The position numbers and the translations under genes are program-made. DNA of 64,000 nt from Anthopleura xanthogrammica (Eukaryota > Cnidaria > Anthozoa > Actiniaria > Actiniidae): assembly GCA_964019055.1 (NCBI GenBank), contig OZ025216.1:7677414-7741413 (forward strand), read 5' to 3'. Shown piece after piece: positions 40,077 through 51,429 of the stretch (position 1 is the stretch's first letter; every line of letters begins with the position of its first letter). The notes beneath the pieces are model-generated. The model had not been told where the DNA came from, searched no databases, and saw only the letters and a program-made list of their open reading frames with translations.

Positions 40077-40126
40077 AATCACAGAAGCCACTAAGTGAGT
40101 ATTGTAGGGGTTTGGTGCACTTTAAA

Positions 40127-40192
40127 AGGAGGGAGGGTAACCCTATCATTAGGGTTACCCTAGCAGGGCTACCCTAGGGTTACCTTCCTCCT
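40127..40192. mobile_element. Short hairpin with GGTTACCC motifs in spacer 1
   Basis: AGGAGGGAGGGTAACCCTA pairs with TAGGGTTACCTTCCTCCT, and a second TTAGGGTTACCCTAG lies in the loop. The TTAGGG words are part of the palindrome and not a telomere tract, since they are too few and not tandem. Confidence 0.6.
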
Positions 40193-40285
40193 TGTAAACA
40201 TGTTTAAAGAGGCCCTCTGAGTCAGTTTTTGGACACTAATTCCGATACTAGTCATTATTAGGTCAAAGGTGTTGGTTGCTTTTAT

Positions 40286-40381
40286 GTGATAGATAAAACA
40301 TGAGCGGGAGACCTTTATGGGGATTTAAAATGGCGAGCCTTTTTAGCCCCATAAAGGTCGGACGCGAATGTTTTATCTCAC
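40286..40381. mobile_element. Fold-back element in spacer 1
   Basis: GTGATAGATAAAACATG pairs with CATTCGCGTCCGACC-side sequence ending ATGTTTTATCTCAC on the right. GACCTTTATGGGG pairs with CCCCATAAAGGTC. The arms are about 38 bp. It is found only in the spacer after unit 1. Confidence 0.6.
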
Positions 40382-41055
40382 TTATCAAAGGTTTAGGATA
40401 GTTAGGTCATGTGTTACTTAAATTTTACTTAAACTTTCAAGATAAAAGCACTTTTCGCCGAGAAAATCTTAGTTAAAGTTGTATGCAAATCAGGACGAAT
40501 CTCTTGCCGATTTAAAAACTCGGTCATGGTTGTGATTTTCTATTGTGTTTGGCCTTATGAATATTAATGAATTTGATAAAGTTTGTGAACTTGTTCGTAC
40601 CATGCAGTAGAAATCAATAATGCACTACTGGCTGAGAACCTGTGAAAATCCTGTGAAAGATAGCTGTAAATTTTTGAAATTTCGCAGAATTTTCACAGGT
40701 TTCAAAACGAACGATTTTTCCAAGAATCAACATCAGCAGTTTTTTTCACAGGTCATTTTCGTCATAGTTAGTAACTATAGTCATAGTACTAACTATGTTT
40801 TCGTGTTACCTATGTTTTCAAAGAATTTAACAGGTTCTCATATCATGCAGCCATTTATATCAGTTTTTGATCAGTGAAGCTTATTATCACGTGTGCTTAC
40901 GGACAAGACAACTTCAAGTAATATATTTCACAAATAGAAAACGTTTGCCGTGTTTACATAGCCTGATATAAACACTCGGTCAGGTTTGGGAGAAGTCTTG
41001 AGCTCTGTGTAAACCTTTTTTTTACACAACAGCTCTCGACTTCTCCCAAACTTCC

Positions 41056-41086
<31 letters not shown>

Positions 41087-41430
41087 CATAACGTTTTCTA
41101 TCTGTTTTATAAAATATTGAAATTGCCGTGTTTATATAGCCTCATGTAAACACGGCTATCAGCCAATCAGGCGCGCGTTATATCTGAACTATTTTATAAA
41201 CAATATGAGTGGCCGTGTTGTATTAGAAAGCGAGTGATTGTAAATCTGATACATGACACAGACACGAATATTCTATATTACTTATGAAACGTCTAGGTGT
41301 ATACATTCATGTTCTACTAAAATTTTAAAGATAAAATTGAATTTGGCTGAATTGAGTTGAATTAAAGTTTATGCAAATCAGGACGATTTTATATCAATCT
41401 CCTCCACGGACAATGACTTCTATTGTGTTT
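40382..41430. repeat. Diverged direct repeats in spacer 1
   Basis: About 180 bp from 40382 recurs in diverged form at about 41280-41435. Shared words are ATGCAAATCAGGACGA and TTCTATTGTGTTT. A short relative (CCTCCAAGGACAAGG then TTCTATTGTGTTTTC) occurs in spacer 2 near 53370-53402. A large hairpin (40934-41101) sits between the two copies. Confidence 0.55.
40934..41101. mobile_element. Long fold-back with about 80-bp arms, spacer 1
   Basis: ATAGAAAACGTTTGCCGTG and the following TTTACATAGCCTGATATAAA are mirrored on the right by complementary sequence ending CACGGCATAACGTTTTCTAT. Toward the centre TTTGGGAGAAGTC pairs with GACTTCTCCCAAA. The loop contains a T run. A partial third end (GCCGTGTTTATATAGCCTC, about 41124) follows. 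It is a typical fold-back MITE, absent from units 2 and 3. Confidence 0.7.
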
Positions 41431-41980
41431 TATAATGTTTATATAAAGCGTTTTACTCGAGTAGACGGCGAACCATGTCCAGATATTTCAACCAACTAAT
41501 CAATAATTATACTAAAAACAAATATACAGGATAAAAGAACAAAGAAATTAAAGAATAAGAAACTCAGTGATGAAGATAAAACCAGGACTCGAGGACTCGA
41601 TTCTGAGAAATCTTGAATCAAATAGACTGTGACGTTCCGTGTTAAATTTGCGATGATCAGTACAAGTTAAGATTCCCAAGACTGTCTGGGCTGTAAAACA
41701 GATAAAATATCGTTTTTACCCACCTTTTTGCACTCAGTTTTGGCACTTTTAAGGGGATATGTTTTCCTTTATACGAAGATGAGTTGAGTTCTCCATGCAA
41801 TTTCCGTCTTTGTAGGTACTTCCAAGAAACCTGCATCCTTGCGTGACGTCACGCGAACCACAGGCTTCCCATAAAAAGACCAACAAAGCCGGTTTGGATC
41901 CAGGTGAATAATTTTATATAAATAAACTCATTTATCGCGACCATTAAATAGACCATAAACTCCTTGCATCACTTATGAAT

Positions 41981-42064
41981 GCAGCTCAATTTGGAGGACA
42001 AAACAATAGGTTCCAATTCTCAGGAGATTGAAATTCCTTTATTTTCTCCTCCAAATTGAGCTGC
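41981..42064. mobile_element. 84-bp hairpin element, copy 2
   Basis: This is the same hairpin as at 455-538 with both 18-bp arms intact and a single loop difference visible (AATAGG for AATATG). It is a paralogue produced by the large duplication rather than an independent insertion, because its flanks are also shared. Confidence 0.6.
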
Positions 42065-42505
42065 TTTGACGTCGCGTGCAAGGGGTCTATACAGTAAAAT
42101 ACGACTCATTAAAACAGCTAACGTTTATTTCTGTTCAATTCTTTACTGAAATACAATTGTGTTGCTTTTAAAACTCATCAACATGATGGCAGATAAAGTC
42201 CTAGTTACAATGCATAGGGCACTGCAGCCCACATTCTATATAAAAGCTTAAATACTATGGATTACATTTGCAGCTCATAGCAGGTAAAGTAGTTAGAGTA
42301 TGACTGGCTCCCCAATGAACCTAGCCTAATAAGTCCTAGCTAGTTACAGGGTTCGTACATGATCCTCTGTGAGAATTTCCAAAACTTTCCAAAGCCTTTT
42401 GACTCAAATTTCCAAAATTACACAAAGCGCAAAACTGAAGCCAAATTCATGGATCTGAAAGATTCAACATATTACATTTACAACGAAAACAATTATTTGC
42501 AAGTC

Positions 42506-42756
42506 ATGAAGGTTTATACTTCCAATATGTAAATGACCGTGACGTCACCCCAGGTTTCATTTAATATACAAACTTTAACAGGTTCACAGAAAACGTATTT
42601 AATAAGCATCATCATTATACTCATGGTTTTCACAATGTTTACAGTAAATTTTGGTGTCTCATAATGGCCAGTGTTTAGTATTATAAGTAAAACAAATATA
42701 CTCAAAAGCCTGGGGTGACGTCACGGTCATTAACATATTGAAGTATAAACCTTCAT
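42506..42756. mobile_element. CRE-containing fold-back element, copy 2
   Basis: The inverted arms are about 55 bp (left 42506-42558, right about 42705-42756). Each arm holds a CRE palindrome TGACGTCA next to a CCCC/GGGG run. The loop is about 150 bp. The structure is typical of a fold-back MITE. No transposase is present. Confidence 0.65.
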
Positions 42757-42901
42757 ATCTTAAAGACGCAACACTCAAATGAAGAAATATTTGACCATTC
42801 AACTAGTCGCTTCATGTAGAATCGATGCAGAAAGTATTGTATCAGGGGTTAGGTGCACTTTAAAAGTATTTAATTCGTTAATTGCTAGACAACATGTGGA
42901 A

Positions 42902-43047
42902 TGGATTGGAAACTGAGTGGGATAAGTGGAAAGAAAAGAAAAAAGTGAAGAGGAGAAGAGAAGAGAGAAAAGAGGACAGCAAAAAGAAGAAAGGGAATCA
43001 AAGCAATGAAATGAAAGGAAAAAAGAGAAAAGGAAATAAATAGATTG
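42902..43047. repeat. Purine-rich low-complexity tract, unit 2
   Basis: This is the unit 2 counterpart of 1388-1562. It is shorter and reads GA-rich on the plus strand. Confidence 0.55.
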
Positions 43048-43248
43048 AATGCATGAACTATGAGGAGTTAAAAAGAAGAGCACTAATCGTTGTACTGAAA
43101 TGTTTCAGTAAATCAAATTTACCGAATAAATTTTTGTAATGTTTTTCTTGCATGGGTTTGTGACATTTTTTATTTTTGGTCACGTGATTTTCGATATATC
43201 CGATTAGGACTGAAACAATAGCACAAAGGAATTTTCATATACCTCTGA

Positions 43249-43264
43249 GGGGGGGGGGGGGGGG
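43249..43264. repeat. Poly-G tract, unit 2
   Basis: A run of 16 G lies about 110 bp left of the unit 2 minisatellite. The counterpart is G15 at 55768-55782 in unit 3 and G8 at 1745-1752 in unit 1. In unit 1 the array begins directly after it, and the intervening stretch (about 43265-43376 here) is missing. Confidence 0.8.
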
Positions 43265-43376
43265 AGAAAACTTAGGACTGTAAACAGCCTTGATCGAGTC
43301 ACAAAAACACACTTTATCTGATTCCGCAGCTGAAACAAAAAAATGTAGAAATAGGGTTACGTTTCAGTATACGTTT

Positions 43377-44099
43377 CACGAGATGGATTGGATGAACACA
43401 AAGGAATAAGAATGTACACGAGATAGATTGGATGAACGCATAGGAATAAGAATGTACCCGAGATGGAATGGATGAACGCATAGGAATAAGAATGTACACG
43501 AGATGGATTGGATGAACGCATAGGAATAAGAATGTACACGAGATAGATTGGATGAACACATAGGAATAAGAATGTACACGAGATGGATTGGATGAATGCA
43601 TAGGAATAAGAATGTACACGAGATGGATTGGATGAACGCATAGGAATAAGAATGTACCCGAGATGGATTGGATGAACGAAAAGGAATAAGAATGTACACG
43701 AGATGGATTGGATGAACGCATAGGAATAAGAATGTACCCGGGATGGATTGGATGAACGAAAAGGAATAAGAATGTACACGAGATGGATTGGATGAACGCA
43801 TAGGAATAAGAATGTACACGAGATGGATTGGATGAACGCATAGGAATAAGAATGTACACGAGATGGATTGGATGAACGCATAGGAATAAGAATGTACACG
43901 AGGTGGATTGGATGAACGCATAGGAATAAGAATGTATACGAGATGGATTGGATGAACGCATAGGAATAAGAATGTACACGAGATGGATTGGATGAACGCA
44001 TAGGAATAAGAATGTACACGAGATGGATTGGATGAACACATAGGAATAAGAATGTACCCGAGATGGATTGGATGAACGCATAGGAATAAGAATGAGATG
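43377..44099. repeat. 40-bp minisatellite array, unit 2 (18 monomers)
   Basis: This is the same monomer as in the giant array, at 723 bp. Most monomers are consensus. Variants include GTACCCGAG (for GTACACGAG), two GAACGAAAAGG monomers (about 43674 and 43754) and one GTATACGAG (about 43934). The right edge AGATGCATTTT is shared with units 1 and 3, so the arrays are orthologous positions within the large unit. Confidence 0.97.
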
Positions 44100-44205
44100 C
44101 ATTTTCGTTGTTTCCCCTTTGTTTGTTTGTTTTTTCTTCTGCTGATTATAATAATTGTAAACCTATTTCAAAAAGACGTCGATGGGAGATCTGAAATCTT
44201 AAATC

Positions 44206-44433
44206 TTAGACCGTGTAACAAGCTGTAAAATGTAATATATTCACAGCCAAACAACGTAGCCGGCTTTTAGATTGGAATATGAAGCATGACCTTTGAGTTA
44301 AGAATGTAATTTTTCTTATTTTAGCAAGAAAACATAAAAGGACAAAAGTTTTGTTCAGTTTCAGATCGCCCATTTCAGATCTCCGATCGACAACGTTTTT
44401 TGAAATACGCGCATGCGCATGCTTGATGTACAT
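44206..44433 (-). CDS. Conserved 75-codon ORF, uncertain gene (unit 2)
   Basis: This is the unit 2 counterpart of 30445-30672, with an identical predicted peptide and only silent differences. It lies about 105 bp right of the minisatellite. No splice context or promoter was recognised. Confidence 0.25.
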   Translation of the reverse strand: MYIKHAHARISKNVVDRRSEMGDLKLNKTFVLLCFLAKIRKITFLTQRSCFIFQSKSRLRCLAVNILHFTACYTV

Positions 44434-45022
44434 TTACACATCGCTTTTATGCCAAACATTCCACTTGTCAAAATGTTCTGAGGGATGAGAAAATAAAACC
44501 TCCCAGGCTGATTCGTGTATACGTCGCATCTGGGTTTTTCAAAACACGTCCCACATGGAAAGAAATAACCACAACGACAAAACCATCAGCAATACAAGCG
44601 ACATACCGGGTGTGCTGGTCATAGCAAGGGGTTAATCATCTACGGTCTAGGGGCCGACTAACCTCTCCCTTAGGCTTCAGCCGAGCTTCCTGATCAGTCA
44701 GTAATGTCCTCCCGGGATAGCGGTGTTGGGGCCGAAATCTCCAGCGTAGCCGTAAGTCCATACGGGGCTTCAGCACTCGATGTCTGGAAGTATGGTCCTG
44801 GTTAATCAATCAATAAAAACAAATTATTTCCATAAACCTGAGTCTTTATTGAAGATAAAATATTAAGAAGATGAATTTTAGAAAGTAGACTGAAGGCTCG
44901 CACCTACAAGTTTTTCCATGTTCTGATAATACTTTATTCCTAACATAGATAGATCCATCATATTACAAATCGTAGTCGCGCTACGCTCATAACGATAAAA
45001 GTTCACACCGAAGAAGAGTCTA

Positions 45023-45235
45023 AAGGATGGTGGCGCAATTCCATCCATCAAACTTGCTTTCCAAGGTTATCAATATGGGATGTTTGCGCGAGGTCAGTCT
45101 CAATGATGGTGGCGCAATTCCATCCATCAAACTTGCCTTCCAAGGTATATATGAACCGACCTTTCTAGGTTATAATGTATATGATATGATGTTATCACGA
45201 GGGAGGCCAGTCTGAAGGATGGTGGCAGAATTCCA
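45023..45235. repeat. 79-bp tandem repeat, unit 2
   Basis: This is the same repeat as at 31258-31560 with one copy fewer. Starts of GATGGTGGC are near 45026, 45105 and 45217. Confidence 0.75.
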
Positions 45236-45249
45236 TTCATTAAAATGAC

Positions 45250-45420
45250 CTTTGGCGTGGGGTAAAACGCTCGCCTCTCGCCTCCACGGTCGGGGATCTA
45301 TTTCCAGTCTCGTCATTTGAGCTGTGTTGGTTGGTTCTCTTTTTCTGATTCCGAAAGTCTTCGATTGACCATAATCCACGTTTCTCGCTGTTTCCTGTTC
45401 TTCTAGTTGACGCGTGTACC
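45250..45420 (+). mobile_element. tRNA-derived SINE-like segment, unit 2
   Basis: This is the counterpart of 31570-31740. Its B-box-like block reads GGATCTATTTCC, with the critical TCGA broken, so it is more decayed. Confidence 0.4.
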
Positions 45421-45829
45421 ATTTGTGGGAAGGCAAAGTTTCCAGCTCTTTTCGGTTGGTGGACGCAGGCATGCAGTCCAACCACGATCACACGCGACTT
45501 CGATGTTCGTATTTTTTCACTTTCTTCGCTCTTTGTAATAAAACTGAAGAAATTACTGCCTGTTTCCTCCTTGTCAGCACCTGTTTGAGGAACAGGACAC
45601 TGACGCCTATCATTCCCGCCGATTTTCCAAATAACGCAGTATACACTTTAGGATTCAACTTTCATGATAATTCTCTTACATGCATCATTCATTCAAAACT
45701 TTTGATATCTCTGCATCAAAAAAAGATATCTTAACTGTCAACGCCATTCTGACTTTTTCAAACAGCTCTTCCATGTTCAGAGCGTCAAAAACTTGAAGGA
45801 AAGTTTTTCGTTTTAAATTTATCCATTTA

Positions 45830-46117
45830 ACCGGGGGGGGGGGTACTTCGGGTCGTTTCATACGGGGATGCTCCGCCCGGACTCTCGACCCCTTACCCTT
45901 TTCTATACCAAATTTCAGCAAAAAGGTACCCCTTTTTTATACCTTTTTGCCTGAAAAGGTACCCCTTTCATATACTTTTGAAGAAAATCTACCCCTTTTT
46001 ATTCCAAAACTCGCAAATTTCCACCCCTTTTCTATACGTGCGGTTTGAAAAAAGTACCCCTTTCGGGCGGAGCATCCCCGTATAGTCAATTATAGGGAGT
46101 ACCCCCCCCCCCCCAGG
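45830..46117. mobile_element. Poly-G/poly-C-ended MITE, copy 2
   Basis: This is the same element with the same CCATTTA flanks (45823-45829, 46118-46124), so it was inherited with the unit. The homopolymer ends differ in length from unit 1, as expected for slippage. Confidence 0.75.
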
Positions 46118-47561
46118 CCATTTAGTTGAGAGTGTGGTGTGGTGCTTACCATTTTTTGTCACCCACCCCTAAATCTGTTTAGTATGTCCCAGCGAACATT
46201 TGTGCCAAGTTAAGTGCTTGTACTCAAATTTGCAACGATCTTCGCTATATTTTTGTCGCTAACAGACCTGACCATATAGCCAGTTCAAAGTTTAAGAGTG
46301 GCTGGCCGTAAATATCGACTATGGTAGGGGAAAAAAATTTCCCAAATTTTTCTTTTCCTTACCAGAAGATTGCATTAGTTGAGGTGATGCTCAGAAAAAA
46401 ATATCAGTAGTTTCCGCCAATCAAGCAAGTCTTCAGTGTGTGACGGAACAATTTCTTGTCCGCGACAGCGCGAGTTCGTTGAGTTGTGCGGGGCAATTAC
46501 ATGTTACACATTACATCAAGACAAATAGTTTACTTTATTGATACACAAATCTCACACGCATCAGTCTCAAACATACATAACTGGTAAGCACGATTCACGA
46601 GATAGCCATTGTAAAAGATTCACGTTACCTTATATGCTAGTGTGTCCTTACATGTTGTCTAGTCGTCTCTATTCCTACTCAACTCTTGGGGCACTCTTCT
46701 ATATCGTGGCTACTCTCTGGGTTACTCAACTATATCTCTACTATCATGCATCTCAACTATCATCTCTCTGGCGCGCGCTCCGACTTAAATAGTAGCGCTA
46801 TGCCATGATGGACAGATGCCAATCTAATGTAACTTCTCTTAACAACTGATAAGGTGTGCACCCCCCGGCTGGTAGCTATGAAGAAGTAATTCCTAAGTTT
46901 TCTAATAGATTCGCTAAACAGTACATTGAAGTAAAACAACAAATGCAAAGAACAACTAATTGTACGACTTTCTATCAAAAGAAATCTAAGTTGTAGCGAA
47001 GTTCGTTATGAGAATAACCTAGCTAAAACGTTGGTAACAGTAAACAGAAAATATCGTGAACAACTCATAAATTAGCTAAAATATTAAAATTACATTTAAG
47101 GACTTCCCATTTTATAGCGTCTCTGGCAACCGTGGTTTCCAACGTAAAATGAATGGTACTGAAAGGCTATTTGTTCAATGAACATATGTCCAAATAATAA
47201 GGGATTAACTTAGTATACACTAGAGATAAACACAATGAAGGCCGATTCCCGATTCTTATTGTTTGGACATGTAGTACATTTTTACCTATTATTAAGTAAT
47301 CCTTTTTCATGTTTGATTCATGTTCCAAGGGTTACAGTAATTGAATACGATAACAGCTGTGATTAATATGGGCAAGAGTTGAAAGAACACGACTAGAATT
47401 CCGTGTCGTCACACTTGTACGTCCCAGCTTAATTACTCCAAGTCCTTCATGACATCTAGACAAAGGTCTTGAAACATATATTATTTATTCAAGGGGACTT
47501 TTAGAATCCGCCTTTGATTCTGTATGTCACAAAAAGCTCCTGGCTATGGTATATATACTAG

Positions 47562-47719
47562 TTATACAATGGTTTCGAGTGGCATACCGTGGAACATCCC
47601 ACGAGTCACATGTAGTTTCTAGTATACACACGAGCCTTTAGGCGAGTGTGTATACAAAGAAAATACAAGTGACGAGTGGGATATCGATCCACGGTATGTT
47701 ACGAGAAACCATTGTATAA
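47562..47719. mobile_element. Fold-back hairpin downstream of the gene, unit 2
   Basis: This is the counterpart of 34879-35036 with both arms present. Confidence 0.65.
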
Positions 47720-47723
47720 CCAT

Positions 47724-48125
47724 TTTATCCCACACCATAGAAAATACAAATGCATAGATCAAATGCGCAGTGCATGATGGGAAGGAAGAGTGAAATACCG
47801 ACGAATACACGCATCAAGCATTCCGCGCTACTGCTCTAAGCGCATGCTCAGGGGATTAAAAAGTGGGATAATATTTTGTAAAATATGCAATTTTTTGGTA
47901 TATTTGACTCAAAATTCGCTGAACGGTACGTGATCTTGAATATTTAATGAAAATTTTGTTTGACAAGAAAAATACAACTAAAATATAACATGTTTTACAA
48001 AATATTATCTCACTTTTTAATCCCCTGAGCATGCGCTTAGAGCAGTAGCGCGGAATGCTTGATGCGTGTATATGCAACGGCTTTCCTGCTTTCTGATTGG
48101 CTGTATTTTCTATGGTGTGGGATAA
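47724..48125. mobile_element. Nested long fold-back element, unit 2
   Basis: This is the counterpart of 35041-35425. Its outer arms pair even better (CTTATCCCACACCAT). It has about 15 extra bases in the loop (TTTTGTTTGACAAG). The element-like sequence to its right is read as coding sequence in the copy 2 coiled-coil exon. Confidence 0.7.
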
Positions 48126-48162
48126 GTAGAGGTTATTACATGGGCGCGCGGAGATACGAATT

Positions 48163-49290
48163 TTATCTTCGAGTGTTGAAAAGATCTCCCACAAGTGAGC
48201 GCAGCGAACTACTACTAATTACAACTAAAAGAATAATTAAGAAAATAATTACGACAGAAACAATAAAATGTCGTCTTCTGTCCTGTTCTAGCTTCTTCTG
48301 TCGTAAAAGCTGTCTGTTTTCATATTCTAGCTTCCTCTTCTGTTGTTTAAACTGTCTTTTGTCCCCTTCTAGCTTCTCCTTCTGCTTTTTAAGCTGTCTG
48401 TTTTCCTCTTCTACACTCTTTTTCTGTTGTTTAAGCTGTCTTTTATACTCTTCTAGCTTCTCCTTCTGCTGTTTAAGCTGTCTGTTTTCCTCTTCTACAC
48501 TCTTCTTCTGTTGTTTAAGCTGTCTTTTATATTCTTCTAGCTTCTCCTTCTGCTGTTTAAGCTGTCTGTTTTCCTCTTCTACACTCTTCTTCTGTTCTTT
48601 AAGCTGTCTGTTTTCCTCTTCTACACTCTTCTTCTGTTCTTTAAGCTGTCTTTTATACTCTTCTAGCTTCTCCTTCTGCTGTTTAAGCTGTCTGTTTTCC
48701 TCTTCTACACTCTTCTTCTGTTGTTTAAGCTGTCTGTTTTCCTCTTCTACACTCTTCTTCTGTTGTTTAAGCTGTCTGTTTTCCTCTTCTACACTCTTCT
48801 TCTGTTGTTTAAGCTGTCTTTTATACTCTTCTAGCTTCTCCTTCTGCTGTTTAAGCTGTCTGTTTTCCTCTTCTACACTCTTCTTCTGTTCTTTAAGCTG
48901 TCTGTTTTCCTCTTCTACACTCTTCTGTTGTTTAAGCTGTCTTTTATACTCTTCTAGCTTCTCCTTCTGCTGTTTCGACTGTGTTTTATCATCTTCTAAC
49001 TTCTCATTCTGTAGTCTAAGCTGTCCATTTTCATATTCTTGCTTCTCCTTCTGCTGTTTAAACTGTCTTTTATCTTCTTCTAACTTCTCATTCTGTTGTC
49101 TTAGCTGTCCATTTTCATATTCTAGCTTATCCTTCTGCTGTTTAAACTGTCTTTTATCCTCTTCTAACTTCTCATTCTGTTGTTTAAGCTGTCTGTTTTT
49201 CGTTTCCAGTTCCTCTTGTTCTCTTAGATGTCTTAACTCCTCTAATTCGACCGGTAAAGGTTTCGTTAACGTGTGTTTGCCCTTAGCGGC
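48163..49290 (-). CDS. Exon C: coiled-coil repeats plus membrane anchor, copy 2
   Basis: The acceptor and start (AAKGKHTLTKP) are the same as in copy 1. The coiled coil is about 375 residues long and contains mostly KSVEEENRQLK and KLEEYKRQLKQQ modules in a different order from copy 1. The membrane segment (HFIVSVVIIFLIILLVVI) has one 12-bp repeat fewer. The tail then continues SSSSLRSLVGDLFNTRR before the stop. These last residues are encoded by the GTGAGCGCAGCGAAC-type mobile-element sequence that is 3' untranslated in copies 1 and 3. It is the best candidate for the functional copy, since its exon A is open. Confidence 0.75.
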   Translation of the reverse strand, partial: AAKGKHTLTKPLPVELEELRHLREQEELETKNRQLKQQNEKLEEDKRQFKQQKDKLEYENGQLRQQNEKLEEDKRQFKQQKEKQEYENGQLRLQNEKLEDDKTQSKQQKEKLEEYKRQLKQQKSVEEENRQLKEQKKSVEEENRQLKQQKEKLEEYKRQLKQQKKSVEEENRQLKQQKKSVEEENRQLKQQKKSVEEENRQLKQQKEKLEEYKRQLKEQKKSVEEENRQLKEQKKSVEEENRQLKQQKEKLEEYKRQLKQQKKSVEEENRQLKQQKEKLEEYKRQLKQQKKSVEEENRQLKKQKEKLEGDKRQFKQQKRKLEYENRQLLRQKKLEQDRRRHFIVSVVIIFLIILLVVISSSSLRSLVGDLFNTRR

Positions 49291-49934
49291 CTGAAACAAA
49301 TAAAGACAGAACAGTAAAAAAACTGAAAAGCTATTTTTTCTGTTAATAGTAGTTATACATAGGGTGTTGACTCAACTTACAATGTAATATGTAATCAATA
49401 GTGAATTTACAGGCCTGGAACTGCTGCCGCAGACTGGTCAGTTATTTTTTTCGTATTTATTTACCAATATGTAGCCAGGAGTTGCCCCCTTCAGCATTGC
49501 TGATATCAATGGGGGTCCTGGTAAGTTAGAGAACATGATAAATCAGTGAACAGATCTAGAAAAATAATAATCTACAAAAAAACGAAAAATGAAATTTTAA
49601 GATCAAAATAAAAAACATCCCTAATCTCCACTCGGTCCCGAAGAAATATTGATTTACATGGATTGTTTTACGATGTTCGGGAGCTCGTTGTCAGTATGCG
49701 TTTGTCCCCTGTAATGCCACTGACTTCCTCCATTCTATCAAAAGTCAGTTCTTATTTTTGGAAGTACTGTGATGTACCACGACTAAAGAACATTTTTAGA
49801 AGGTTAATTAAGCTCGATCATTAATAAAAATAGCACTCTTTTAAAACAACACTGGAGATTGTGAGTACAATGAATAGTTTGCAATACATTGGATTGCCAG
49901 GAGTTTAGTCTTGACCATTTAAAACTCAGTTTTT

Positions 49935-50075
49935 TTAAAAACATCCCTAATCTCCACTCAGTCCCGAAGAAATATTGATTTACATTGTTTTACGATGCTC
50001 GGGAGCTCGTACAATAAATAGTTTGCAATACATTGGACTGCCAGGAGTTTAGTCTTGACCATTTAAAACTCAGTT
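49935..50075. repeat. Local partial duplication in the unit 2 intron
   Basis: AACATCCCTAATCTCCACTC and the following bases, then TTTGCAATACATTGGA and GTTTAGTCTTGACCATTTAA, occur twice: once in 49612-49930 and again here with the middle missing. Units 1 and 3 have a single copy. Confidence 0.7.
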
Positions 50076-50476
50076 GTTTAGCTACCAGTATGCAAGCACT
50101 ACTTATATAGAGTTTATATCTACATACCAATTTTTTTTCTCTCCCACCTGAAATGAAATATCGGTCTAATTAATAAGTAATAAGCCAGTGTAAAAAAAAT
50201 GGATATTTTTTATTATAGGAAAGGCATAACTGAAAGTGCGCGCGTGTGCTGTGTGCTCTCATAATGCACGCGTTCCCAACCAATCAGAAAGCGAGATGTA
50301 TAACAGTTATTTTATAATGCGTCATCAGAATTCTGCCCTTTTACACAATAATGACGAACTTGTACATATTATGCAAGAGGTTGGTGACGAATAGCCTGTG
50401 TGCAGCCGGCGACTTTAACGCAGTATAGGTGACGAAATCCTTAGTTTGCATTCTCTCAGTTCTCGCGTTCTCATCA

Positions 50477-50927
50477 AGGGAGCAGGGCAGAAATAAATTT
50501 ATTGATTGGTCTTCCTGTGGTATTGAAGTGTGCTGACGAATGCATGCGGCGGCTTTCCACGAAAATATAGCGTGGGTTGAGTGGGTTCACTTAAATATCC
50601 AAGATGGCGCTTACATAATATTGACCCCATGAGCACGGCAGAGATAAATTTATTGATTGGTCTTCCTGTGGTAATGACGTTTGCTGACGAATGCGGTTTT
50701 CCACGAAAATATAGCGTGGGCTCACGTAAATATCCAATACGGTGGCTTACATAATATTGACGCGTCAATAATATATAACGTCCGCCATATTTGTTTACCT
50801 ATGAGCCCGCACGCATTTTAAGAAAACAGCGTTGCATCAACACCACAGGAAGCCCGTGCGCTTAGAAAAGCTGCACGTTAATACCACAGGATGACCAATC
50901 AATAAATTTATCTCTGCCGTGATCTCT
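50477..50927. mobile_element. MITE with 10-bp target-site duplication, unit 2
   Basis: This is the same element at the same site, flanked by GTTCTCATCA (50467-50476, 50928-50937). The left half contains small insertions (ATGCATGCGG, GGGTTGAGTGGG) that are also seen in unit 3. Confidence 0.75.
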
Positions 50928-51168
50928 GTTCTCATCAGTACAAATCAAAGGTTTATGAAAATGGTCCAAAGTCCCTCAATACCGTACTTTAAAAAAAAAA
51001 AAAAAATTAGGAGCTATCAACCTTAGCGGCAATTTGCTTTGTTTGCACCAAATATTCTTGACCCTTGGACTCTTTCCTTGGATTCACCAACAAACACTCA
51101 GTGCCCTGATTATGATTATTTTATTAAATCTATAAATTAGAATTAAAAACATATCTAATAATACATAC

Positions 51169-51429
51169 CCGAGGTTTCCATTACGTACTTATTCTTGGTG
51201 GTAGGTTGGTGCTGATCATGAAGGGCAGGTAGTTCCCCTGAAGGTGAAGCATGGAACCCATTCTCACTATTAGGCTGTTCAGTGGAGGGCGAGGATTCGG
51301 CCCCTTCTGTTGGTTCTCCAGTCTCATCTTTATGGCCAAACGACGAGGTGCCTGCTGGCTGTCCAGACTCAGCTCCAAGGGCAAGTGGTAAGTCCATTGG
51401 ACCATCTGTATGCGATGCAGATGTCGTTT
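51169..51429 (-). CDS. Exon B: acidic Ser/Pro/Gly-rich linker, copy 2
   Basis: The acceptor after CCCCAAAG (AG at 51431-51430) and the phase are the same as in copy 1. About 87 residues begin with the split Glu and end near KNKYVMETS, where G then GTATGT (GT at 51168-51167) follows. The composition is acidic and disordered, with no domain. It links the exon A domain to the coiled coil. The exact exit splice site is uncertain. Confidence 0.62.

Larger units (their letters stand above)
1..41430. repeat. Tandem segmental duplication, unit 1 (expanded)
   Basis: This is the first of three homologous units. Base 1 aligns with 41527 in unit 2 and 54054 in unit 3, so the left edge of the window falls inside the repeat. 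Homology with unit 2 runs, with indels, to about 40076; an unrelated spacer follows to about 41430. The unit is far longer than the others because its 40-bp minisatellite is about 28.6 kb instead of 0.72 kb, and because it carries a solo LTR (33533-34335). Over the gene and its introns it is closer to unit 3 than to unit 2. Confidence 0.93.

Noticed and set aside
40127..40192. Telomere-like TTAGGG words
   Set aside because: There are only a few copies, arranged as a palindrome with GGTTACCC, not a tandem telomeric tract.
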